64,000 nucleotides of DNA from Caenorhabditis elegans (Eukaryota; Nematoda; Chromadorea; Rhabditida; Rhabditidae): positions 6,758,001-6,822,000 of the forward strand of contig NC_003279.8 in assembly GCF_000002985.6 (NCBI RefSeq), given 5' to 3'. Below the pieces are notes generated by a model. The model did no database searches and was not told where the DNA came from. It saw nothing but the letters and a program-made list of their open reading frames with translations. Numbering within the stretch: the stretch's first letter is position 1; each line of letters opens with the position of its first letter. Of the stretch, positions 12,661 to 22,820 are shown one piece after another. The translations under genes were made by a program, and so were the position numbers.

Positions 12661-13930
12661 TATACGGTTTAATTACCCACGTTTGAGGTATCGTATTAAC
12701 TACGGTTGCGCTCCCAGTGAGTGTAATAATGGTTAAACACGATAAAACGGTCAATGACTAAGGGTGATTAACCCCCCTCCAGCGCTTCCCAGCACGGCGG
12801 CAAGTGGGGGTGACTTATCGAGGTCAGAGATCCTCTGTTAAAAAACTCACCCTCAGAGGTAAGGAGATCCTCTTGGAAAAAGCTCCATGGTGGGGTCCAT
12901 CAGAGTACCCAGTGATGAGCTGAAACTCTGGTCCCTCAAGCCTTCTTCCTGGGTTATCGGTAATTTTTGGGCGGTCGTTGTTGGGTGCCGCATGTCTTCG
13001 ACCCCCGCTAAGTGTGGGGGAGCCGGGTAAAACCGCACGTTCGAATGGTCTCTAACCCAACTCTCCAGTCTTCCTTCGTTAAGGAGTCTGGGTTTGCCTG
13101 CTGAGTGATGGCGCTATCGGGTTCTGAGAGGTTCATTGTTTCCTCGCTGACGTACCTGATGCTATCATGGAGACGCACGGAATAGGTGTTTATCGTAGAT
13201 CCTCTCGGGGAACCACGATCATTACCGGGGACTTCCCGTTCCAGTGATCGTTTAGCTGTGGCTAAGCATAGATGGACGCGAGTCGGTAGAGGTATGAACC
13301 AACCTCAATCTGACGAGTATCCTGAAGTGCTGCTGTTGCAGTCACTGGATGTGGACCTCCAAGCCCTGCCTTGCATCATTTTGTCGGTGTCTCACCGCAC
13401 GTGATATGAGAAAGGTCGCAAACCCCTAGATATCTTGAAAGACGGGACGGCCACCCAAAGGGTCAGTGGATTCCGCTGGAATCATCGTGTACAAACCAAC
13501 CTCGATGATGAAGGCAGATTAAGCTGACTCTCTACGGTAAGGCTGTCTAGGGTCGGTCTCGTTTGATCCCATTGCGGGGTAGAGGCCTAGTCCGTGAGGA
13601 AAAAAGGCGGGTAACTCGATCAGGTGCCAGTAGATCTTCGGATCCGACGGCTCTGGTTAAGAGAAACCCTGTGATGGAGAAGACAGTTGGGCTGACAAAG
13701 GGGTAACCCGTCAGCGGACCATCACAGCAATCACGCAAACCAGTGATTATGCGGATGGACCAATCTGTTGGAGGGTGTTCCTCTTTGTTTGACCCGTCGA
13801 ACAATTGGAATAAAAGCTTGCTGCTGGCTTTACAGCACATTCATAATGGCCCCTCTTTTCTATAAACTCCCCAGCAACTGGTGGTCCCGTTAATTCGGGT
13901 TCTTGCCACTATTGCGCCAGGCTCGCCGAC
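12661..13930. mobile_element. Unclassified GC-rich insert (~1.27 kb) flanked by 33-bp direct repeats
   Basis: From about 12766 to 13930 base composition jumps well above the surrounding AT-rich DNA and homopolymer runs vanish. The block is bracketed by a 33-nt direct repeat (12628-12660 and 13931-13963) with a single mismatch, which looks like a target-site duplication of variable length. Open frames of up to about 97 codons occur on both strands but resemble no family I recognise. A non-LTR retrotransposon fragment (UTR plus truncated body) is my leading guess because of the long imprecise duplication. Foreign DNA or a decayed element of another class is possible. The right flank runs straight into the satellite. 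Confidence 0.5.
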
Positions 13931-13964
13931 ACATTTCAGAAATATACTTCAAATATAGTAAATA

Positions 13965-15958
13965 ATACTGTGAAGCCAGAGAGTAAAATATACTGTGAAG
14001 CCAGAGAGTAAATTATTATGTGAAGCCAGAGAGTAAAATATACTGTGAAGCCAGAGAGTAAATTATTATGTGAAGCCAGAGAGTAAAATATACTGTGAAG
14101 CCAGAGAGTAAATTATTATGTGAAGCCAGAGAGTAAAATATACTGTGAAGCCAGAGAGTAAATTATTATGTGAAGCCAGAGAGTAAAATATACTGTGAAG
14201 CCAGAGAGTAAATTATTATGTGAAGCCAGAGAGTAAAATATACTGTGAAGCCAGAGAGTAAATTATTATGTGAAGCCAGAGAGTAAAATATACTGTGAAG
14301 CCAGAGAGTAAATTATTCTGTGAAGCCAGAGAGTAAATTATTCTGTGAAGCCAGAGAGCAAAATATACTGTGAAGCCAGAGAGTAAATTATTATGTGAAG
14401 CCAGAGAGTAAAATATACTGTGAAGCCAGAGAGTAAATTATTATGTGAAGCCAGAGAGTAAAATATACTGTGAAGCCAGAGAGTAAATTATTCTGTGAAG
14501 CCAGAGAGTAAAATATACTGTGAAGCCAGAGAGTAAATTATTATGTGAAGCCAGAGAGTAAAATATACTGTGAAGCCAGAGAGTAAATTATTATGTGAAG
14601 CCAGAGAGTAAAATATACTGTGAAGCCAGAGAGTAAAATAATCGGTGAAGCCAGAGAGTAAAATATAGTGGGAAGCCAGAGAGTAAATTATTCTGTGAAG
14701 CCAGAGAGTAAATTATTCTGTGAAGCCAGAGAGTAAAATATACTGTGAAGCCAGAGAGTAAATTATTATGTGAAGCCAGAGAGTAAAATATACTGTGAAG
14801 CCAGAGAGTAAATTATTATGTGAAGCCAGAGAGTAAAATATACTGTGAAGCCAGAGAGTAAAATATACTGTGAAGCCAGAGAGTAAATTATTTTGTGAAG
14901 CCAGAAAGTAAAATATACTGTGAAGCCAGAGAGTAAATTATTATGTGAAGCCAGAGAGTAAAATATACTGTGAAGCCAGAGAGTAAATTATTATGTGAAG
15001 CCAGAGAGTAAAATATACTGTGAAGCCAGAGAGTAAATTATTATGTGAAGCCAGAGAGTAAAATATACTGTGAAGCCAGAGAGTAAAATATACTGTGAAG
15101 CCAGAGAGTAAAATAATCGGTGAAGCCAGAGAGTAAAATATAGTGGGAAGCCAGAGAGTAAATTATTCTGTGAAGCCAGAGAGTAAATTATTCTGTGAAG
15201 CCAGAGAGTAAATTATTCTGTGAAGCCAGAGAGTAAATTATTCTGTGAAGCCAGAAAGTAAAATATACTGTGAAGCCAGAGAGTAAAATATACTGTGAAG
15301 CCAGAGAGTAAAATAATCGGTGAAGCCAGAGAGTAAATTATTCTGTGAAGCCAGAGAGTAAATTATTCTGTGAAGCCAGAAAGTAAAATATACTGTGAAG
15401 CCAGAGAGTAAATTATTATGTGAAGCCAGAGAGTAAAATATACTGTGAAGCCAGAGAGTAAAATAATCGGTGAAGCCAGAGAGTAAATTATTCTGTGAAG
15501 CCAGAGAGTAAATTATTCTGTGAAGCCAGAAAGTAAAATATAGTGGGAAGCCAGAGAGTAAATTATTCTGTGAAGCCAGAAAGTAAAATATACTGTGAAG
15601 CCAGAGAGTAAAATATACTGTGAAGCCAGAGAGTAAAATAATCGGTGAAGCCAGAGAGTAAATTATTCTGTGAAGCCAGAGAGTAAATTATTCTGTGAAG
15701 CCAGAAAGTAAAATATAGTGGGAAGCCAGAGAGTAAATTATTCTGTGAAGCCAGAAAGTAAAATATAGTGGGAAGCCAGAGAGTAAATTATTCTGTGAAG
15801 CCAGAGAGTAAATTATTCTGTGAAGCCAGAGAGTAAATTATTCTGTGAAGCCAGAGAGTAAAATATACTGTGAAGCCAGAGAGTAAATTATTCTGTGAAG
15901 CCAGAGAGTAAATTATTCTGTGAAGCCAGAGAGTAAATTATTCTGTGAAGCCAGAGAA
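13965..15958. repeat. ~2-kb satellite of 25-bp units (about 80 copies)
   Basis: The unit core is GTGAAGCCAGAGAGTAAA followed by a variable 7-nt tail. The tails fall into classes: ATATACT, TTATTAT, TTATTCT, ATAATCG and ATATAGT (the last followed by GG rather than GT). In the first third, ATATACT and TTATTAT units alternate strictly, making a 50-bp dimer. Later, blocks containing the ATAATCG and ATATAGT types recur. Each unit carries stop codons on the + strand, and no long frame crosses it. There is no spacer diversity, so it is not a CRISPR array. The array begins right after the GC-rich insert's right flank and ends in a degenerate unit followed by a T run. Confidence 0.97.
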
Positions 15959-16515
15959 TACTTTTTTTGTGGTTTCAGATTTTTATAAGTTTATTGTACT
16001 TTTTAAAAAATACCTTGTGTGTTTTATGGTTGGTTTTACAAAGGCACATAAAAAACCAAAAGCACTGAAGATGTATTCAGTCAAACGAGCAAAAAGGTAA
16101 AACAATTTTTGTCAATAAAAGACCAAAAAAACATTTTTGAATCAAGAGAGCAATGAGTCGGCGATGGAGGAAATTTGTGGTTCGGTGTGTGTTTTTTGTA
16201 GACATGAGGGAGAGGATGCAACAAAGAGAACGAGATAAATCATTTGGGCACTGTATGAGAAAAGGAGGCTTCATATAATTTAACAATGTTACTCTGTTCG
16301 AGAAGAAAATGGTAAGGGAAGTGTCTGTATCTTGAGATAAAGAATAAATAATTCTCAACTTCAAAGACAGTCTAGGCATCAGATAGTAATAGTTTAATAC
16401 AAACAAAACACTTTTCAGTGTTACTCAAATAAAGTAATCTCTATGAAGCAATGATGGAGCACAACAATTATTGATAATTAAACAGGCACCGGTTTCAGTC
16501 AATTGATTTGAACGA
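15959..16515. other. Short spacer between satellite and pqn-21 3' end
   Basis: AT-rich sequence, most of it presumably 3' UTR and downstream DNA of the minus-strand gene ending at 16516. The 109-codon minus-strand open frame here has no family features and is not called. Confidence 0.4.
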
Positions 16516-19500
16516 TCATTTTGGTGGTAGTTGTGGAACACCCGGGAATCCAGGAACACCTTGTACCATGTGTGGCATTCCCATCATCATCATTAACAAT
16601 TCTTGATTTGCCATTTGTGGTGCCTGAAAATAATGGTTTGAGAGTTTAAGCTTTCAGAAATAGTATAAATGTACCATTCCTCTCTGCATTTGCATTTGCA
16701 TCTGCTGTATTATTTGATGTTGTGCAGCCGCTTGTTGCTGTTGCTGTTGCTGTTGTTGCTGCTGTTGTAATAGAATACTTTGCGGCGTTCCTGAATATTA
16801 ACAAATTTAAAGCTATCTTAAATTGAGTTTAAAAACCTGGCTGCATCATCTGTGGAGGAAGGAATTGTCGTTGCGGTGTGACTACTCCAGTAGTACTCAC
16901 ACTTTCAGATGGCGTCTTTGGTGTAGCCGACTGTTGTCGTTGCTGGTTCTCGCGAGATTTCGCCAGTTCATGGATCTTGTGGGAATCTGATACGGATATG
17001 GTTTGTCGAGACGGTGTCCGTGACATTTGTTGTTGTTGTGACATCGCAACAGCAATTCGTTGCTGATCCATCATTGCAGCCATTTGTGGATTCATCATTG
17101 CTGGATGAAATGGAGGAGGAATAAAGACGCCTGCCATTGGATGAGCTTGAATCATTGTTGGTGGTTGGGCTGAAGATGATGATGGAGCAGTTGATAATGA
17201 TGGATTATGGGGTGGCTGGAGTTGGTTTACTGAAAATTTTCTGATTTTGTGATATCGATACACTCAGATTTTCTCTAGAATTTATGAGATTATAATGAAG
17301 AAAAAACAAACGTTTCTGTTGTTGTTGCTGTTGCTGCTTATTCTTCTCGGCTAGCGCATTCGCCACCATCGACGGATTGATGCCAATTTTCGCAGAAACT
17401 GGGGTGGCTGGCGTAGATCGTTGAGCGCCAACTGGTGGTACAACTGACGTGGTAGCCGAAGTTGTTGAAGATGAAACCTGAGCGATTCCCATAAGTGTTG
17501 CGACAGCTGATGAAGCCGACGATGACGGAGTTTTCAAGACAAGATCAGTGGGTTTTGTCTCCGAATCGTCATCTGAGAGATCTTCATAAACATTTCCAAT
17601 TGGGGTCTGAAAAATTCAATTTTTGAAGAGGTCAGAAATTTTCCCCACAGTGCAAACTACTAATTTGACGTTTTATACAGCTGGTGTGGTTTTCATAACA
17701 AAATGTACACTAGACTGGTATTATTATTTAATACCCGGGTATTCCTGGTGCTAAAAAAAAGAAGTTCGGTGAGTAGGTTGAATTTTTTCAATAGAAGTTT
17801 ATCTTGGAGGGACGGGCTCTGAAACTCTCCACAATCGAAAAATGAAAGAATGGTCGTTAAATCGTATCTTACACTGCCATGTGTCTGATTGTGTACTCCT
17901 CGAGGATTTGTGTACTCCTCGAGGAAAAGGATTTTACTGTTTTTTTATTTAAACATTCGTGCATTCAACTTTCGAATCTCTATTTTGTCTTGTATTCAAA
18001 GTGACTTATCTCAGTGTCAGAATCTTGCCCAAGTTTGGTCCAAGAAATATTAACTTGGATCATGTTTACTAAACTTGACAAAAGTGGAAAGTGACAAAAG
18101 TGACAGTATACTTGATTTATGCTTTGCCAAAGTTCAAGCCAAGCTTGTACCAACTCTTGCCCAACTTTTGCCCAAGTAAGCAAGCTTCTTATCCAAGTTG
18201 ATATTTTTTGAGCCAAACTTGGGCAAGAGGTTTGTTCAAATGCAGAGATAAGTGCAAATCAATGTAATAAATATTGGAGACTACTCGGAACAAAACTTTG
18301 TAGTTTTTCTCCTCGGGGAGTACATGAGCTATGTAAATCCACACATCGTTTCTTCCATTTTCAAACACAAAAGTATCTTATTCTTGTTATCAAAACAGTC
18401 TTACCTTAATTGGTACTTCTTTTTTGAGAATTGGCATCTGTGGCATCGGTGGTAAATCATCGTCAATTTGTGTGCTATTATTTTGAGTTTCCAATGATGA
18501 GATAGATGTTTGTGTGCATATTGACTCGTACATCATCTAAATAATGATAAAACTGTTTTTCTTACTGTATAACATATGTGGTTAGTCTTACAACTCGTCG
18601 TTTATGGTTTTTTGATATATGATATTCAAGATCTGTTGTTTTTTGAAACCGTTTCTCACACCCGTCGTAGTGGCAATCGTGAAGTTGAGCTCTGTAAGAA
18701 AATGAAATTGCAAATTAAAGTTCGGAGTTGTTTTAAAATATATTATATAAAGTTTGTTGTTGCATAAATGTGTGCTATAGAAGATTTTGAAGTTTTTTTC
18801 TTGTATAAATTTCTAATTAATTAAAGAAGAGTCAGTGAACAAAGTGATTAAAATTACTCCTATGTTGCTGAAATGACAAAAGATCACAGTAAAACTTTTT
18901 TTAAACAAATACTTAAATGAAGTCGACCACAAAATGTTATTTTCAATGAGTTCGATATTTCAAAATCTTTAAAATTATTTTTAGGAGTTCAAACATGCAA
19001 AAAACCTCTACATTCATCAAAAAGTTCATTTCACAAAAATTTTTCAATTTGCCAAAACTTTGTCTGAAATGTTGACATTTATGAGTGTTTTGTTTTAATG
19101 GTTTTTAGTGTATTTCTACATTTAAACAAAATCCTCAAAGCTGGAGCAACTCCACTTTTAAAAGTTATAATTAAATTTGGCAAATGTTGAACTTACACAT
19201 CAACTTCTACGAGCTCGCATTTCTTAGATCCGTATTGTTCATTATTTTGATTTTCATCCTCTAAATCATCATCATTTGTTTCTTCTTTCTTTCGTTTTCC
19301 TTTTTGTTTATCACCTTTCCCGTCTTTCAGCACAGAACCACCACGAGCTCCACGACCATTTGAGCTTGCCGAGCTTGATCGTCTGAAATATGTTAACTAT
19401 TTTTATTTTTAGCCAAAATGCAAACTATTGACTTTAGGAATTTGTAGTGAATAAACTTTATCAGCATTAATTTCACTATATGTCATTAATTATACCAACT

Positions 19501-21906
19501 CACCCATCTTTTCCTTCTTCATTTCCAGAACTACTTGCAGTTTTCTTTTTATTGTTATTGTTACCCATTGATGATGCAATATTGTTTGTCAATGAAGATG
19601 CCATTGGAGGTAGACCATCACCAATAAATCCAATAAGATCACATCCTTTTACACGGAATGCTAATGAATTCTTTGTTCGGTACATAACAGTAACCTCAAG
19701 AGTCATCTGGGATCCTGGTGGGGTATCCATTATTGCTTCATTGCATAAAAGACCAGATGTATCTGTTGATCGTGTTGTGATCACATTTGTTCCGATATCT
19801 CGCTGAAAAGTTGAATATAAAAATAATGAAATGTATAATTTTTCGTTTTTTAAAGTATTGATTCGTCTATTTGAATTCCCTGCAAAATGATAAGCCACGC
19901 CCACAAACGAAAAATCGTCTTCGAACTACGTTCATTCCGTCGATTATTGGTCTTGCAACTCACACTTTGGAGCAAATTCAAAACACTTACTAAAACTTAA
20001 AGAAAAACGTTTTGAAAGTAGAATTTCAACTTTTTCACTTAATATTTACTTTTCATTTGTGGTTTTTCGGAATTTCAGACTTACAGGCGCAATTTTGCTT
20101 TTGTTGCTCTAATATATGGTACCCGGTCTCGACGTGACAATTTTTTGTTAATTACAAGCATGTGTGTGCCTTTAAAGAGTACTGTACTTTAGAAATTTCG
20201 TTGTTGTTGAATTTTCATCGATTTTTCTCACAATTTGTGTTGAAATGTATGTGTTTTTAATTGTTTTTTAAAATTTTGTTATTAATAAATAAATATATTT
20301 TTATCGAAAACTAGGAAAAATCGATGAAAATTTTGCAGCAATGAGTTCTTAATTACAGTACTCTTTAAAGGCGCACACGTTGTTGTATTTAATAACATTG
20401 TCGTGTCGAGACCGGGTACCGTATTTCTGGTGCAAAAATCGCAATATTTCGCGTCTGTGGTGATGAAGCAAAATCTATTTTTTACAATTTTCAGAATTGA
20501 TTTAATTTTTCTTACTTTTGCCCGTTTCGAATGTGGTGCAGTATCAGGTGTCTTCTGAATAGGCATCATTGGTACTGAAACTATGTCTTCGTCAGTGAAA
20601 CATGCTGATATAGCAATGGTAGCCATATGAGAACTAGATCTTTTGGATCTTTGTGGAGTTGTTGAAAGGTTTGAAGATCCAGATGATGATGATGAAGAGG
20701 CAACTGTTTCAAGGCTTAACTTGCGTTTTTCACTCGAAAAAATATCTGTGGACTCTGAAATAATATTTAAATTTCAAAAAAAGCTCTTTAACTACGAAGA
20801 TACAAACCTTTACGCTTTCTTTGAGCTTTTTCTGTGCTCTGTGGTGGTTTCATCAGTCCATTTTCCTTTTTGGAAGGTGTTGGACTTTTTGATGTTGTCA
20901 TATCGGATGAAACAGGCGATTGAGCATGTTTCTCATCTGACATCTCTTCAACTTTTAAATCTTGTTCATCGATTAACTTCGGAGAGAATGATGATGTTGA
21001 CTCAACGACAGCTGGAAAAATAAACCGTGTTTTTTCTTCAATAAATATTTTTTATCAAGTTTTTATGAGTATATTTACTTTTCTTGGACTCTCTGTTAAA
21101 ATTTCGAACATTCTTCTTATATTGCGCTCATAATTTTTTTTTAAATGTTAATGAAGAGAGCTATTTGCAGTAGACTATCTAAGCAATTTAATTGTTAATT
21201 TTTAATTTTTAGTGCCTTCGCTTATCTATTTTGTTTTTAATAGCCTGAATTTCCATTTCCCTAGAGGATCTCTCGAAAGTTTTGAAATTATTTGAGCAGC
21301 TACGGTAGATGCGACTTTCGTGCATTTACGCGTGGCGGTGTTCACACTGATCCCAAAAATTTTTGTTTGAAATAAATTGCTTTTTTTTCGCAATCTTTCA
21401 TTCTTATTCATTGCTTTTCCGTTTACCATTTTCATACCATTTTCATCTGTTTTTTCCACTTTTAAAAATTCTTCTCGCATTTTATCAGTAGGCTCGGATA
21501 TTTGTTCGTCTTTGACAAGATCTTCTGGTTTTTCATCAATTTCTAGTTGTATTTCTTCATCAATTTCCATTGGTTCAATATCATCATTCTCATCATCCTC
21601 ATCTAACTCGCCGTCTTCTTTTCCAGAAGTTTCCGCTTGATCGTGAGCTAAATGCAATAATTTTCAAGATTTACGAGAAATATTTTTTTTTTCTTAAAAA
21701 AAATTTCAAACGAAATTTCAAAAAATTATTTAGAAGTTTTTGTTAATCATTGAAACAAATAACGTACCGTCATAAGTTGTTTGAAATTCGGGGGTTTCCT
21801 GCAACGGTGGAGGAAGAGGTGGGGGCGCTGAAATCGATGGTTTGTCTTCCGAATCGGACGGACTTTCATCGATCTGTAGACGACCCTCGTCCTCATCGTC
21901 TGACAT
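16516..21906 (-). CDS. pqn-21: Q-rich nuclear protein with one C2H2 finger, ZNF608/609/Scribbler-like
   Basis: Twelve exons join in phase to 842 residues: 21768-21906, 21330-21647, 20808-21011, 20516-20754, 19504-19802, 19197-19382, 18592-18691, 18405-18536, 17312-17606, 16837-17229, 16675-16790, 16516-16623. The N-terminus is acidic with a polyproline run, followed by S/K/E-rich stretches. Residues ~301-365 (RDIGTNVITTRSTDT..GSQMTLEVTVMYRTKNSLAFRVKG) resemble, as I remember it, the conserved VGTN..PGTSVNLEG..VVNVTWRNKTYVG block of ZNF608/ZNF609 and Drosophila Scribbler. A single C2H2 finger follows (C468, C473, H486, H491; C-x4-C-x12-H-x4-H), then a C-terminus rich in Q, M and P. Those relatives are transcriptional co-regulators. 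The symbol rests on my memory of the C37A2 gene order and is less certain than the model. It is divergent from cye-1. Confidence 0.82.
18003..18250. repeat. Inverted-repeat (MITE-like) element in a pqn-21 intron
   Basis: Arms 18024-18060 and 18191-18227 are imperfect reverse complements of 37 nt (CTTGCCCAAGTTTGG... / ...CCAAACTTGGGCAAG). The ends ACTTATCTC (18004) and GAGATAAGT (18244) extend the symmetry. TTGCCCAA-type motifs recur inside. A tandem pair of TGTGTACTCCTCGAGG at 17891 and 17909, with an inverted relative near 18309, encloses it, suggesting nested insertions. Confidence 0.65.
20085..20455. repeat. Dispersed palindromic repeat, best copy
   Basis: The left arm contains GGTACCCGGTCTCGACGTGAC (reading from 20118) and TGCCTTTAAAGAGTACTGTA; the right arm is its inverse with TTTAAAGGCGCAC and TGTCGAGACCGGGTACCGTA. 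Relatives of the same arms occur at about 3995-4140, 29550-29865, 53750, 54326 and 60850-61215. It lies wholly inside a pqn-21 intron. No coding capacity. Confidence 0.75.
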
Positions 21907-22820
21907 GTTGCTGAAAATTTGAAAATTAAAATTTTACAAAAGATTTAATTAAAGCAATAATCAAATTTTTAAAATACAATTTGAAATGAGAGAAATTTTA
22001 AAAATAATAGATATAGTTTTGAAGGTTTTGATACTTGAAAAACGTTATCCTTATTTGGTAGCTTATGAAAACAAAACAAAAACAACTGCAAGATGTGTTT
22101 CGGATGTTTTTTCTTCATTCTCTCAATTGTCTGACATCTCCGGAGGCAGTTGCTGTGCCCTCTATTGGTACGTGTCGATTGCCTGCGTCTCTGTGTCAAG
22201 AGGCACCCTCTCATCTCTCTGGAGACGGCAGAGAAACATGAGATCGTGGTAAGACCATCAGGGAGGACGGCGGCAAATCGGAGGGAACGCGCGAAATGAG
22301 CGCGCGATTTGAATCTAGAGACCATATGACGGAGGTTGTCTGTAGTTGACCTTTTTCGGTTTTATCTGAACTTTCACAGATTGATTGCGTAATGTCCACT
22401 AGACATTCGTTATGGTATAATTGATATTTCTTTATTAATTTTCATTAAATATCAGATATCAATCTCTAAATTTCAAGCATAGAAAGTATCGTGCAAACAT
22501 GAACAGTTTCATGAGCTCAGTTTATATTTTAAATTCACACCTAATTCAAATCTTAAATAATTTTTAATGGAATAACTGCAAATCTAAATCTAAAACCAAA
22601 ACGACCTTCATTCACTTGTACCAAATCTTATCTGATTTTATGAATTTAAAATCTTATTCTTCTTCACCTCTGACTGATAGTTTATGTTCTCCCTATTGTG
22701 TACACTCAAAACTGCACAACATTTGTTATTTGAGCCAGTTTCAGTCGTTATCTTCCTATTTATTTGTTTTTGAATATTTTGAATAGCTCGACTTGATATT
22801 TTCAGGGAAATTTGATCAAA
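21907..22820. promoter_or_regulatory. Bidirectional promoter region, pqn-21 / cye-1, with E2F-like site
   Basis: 914 bp separate the two divergent starts. At 22289-22296 the sequence GCGCGAAA (TTTCGCGC on the other strand) fits the E2F consensus TTTSSCGC, inside a short CpG-rich patch (22262-22310) that also carries GGCGGCAAAT and a second GCGCGATTT. Cyclin E genes are classical E2F targets. Whether this site acts on cye-1 is inference. Confidence 0.5.

Noticed and set aside
12853-13840. Open frames of 61-97 codons in the GC-rich insert
   Set aside because: No domain or motif recognised; GC-rich DNA has fewer stops so such lengths are expected by chance.
13965-15958. Possible CRISPR array from regular 25-bp repeats
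   Set aside because: Units are contiguous with only 7-nt variable tails of a few classes, no unique spacers, and the context is a nematode nuclear genome.
16077-16406. 109-codon minus-strand frame near the pqn-21 3' end
   Set aside because: Compositionally ordinary for AT-rich spacer; no domain; lies in expected 3' UTR.
19480-19806. 108-codon + strand frame
   Set aside because: Shadow of the pqn-21 exon at 19504-19802, which is phase-consistent with its neighbours.
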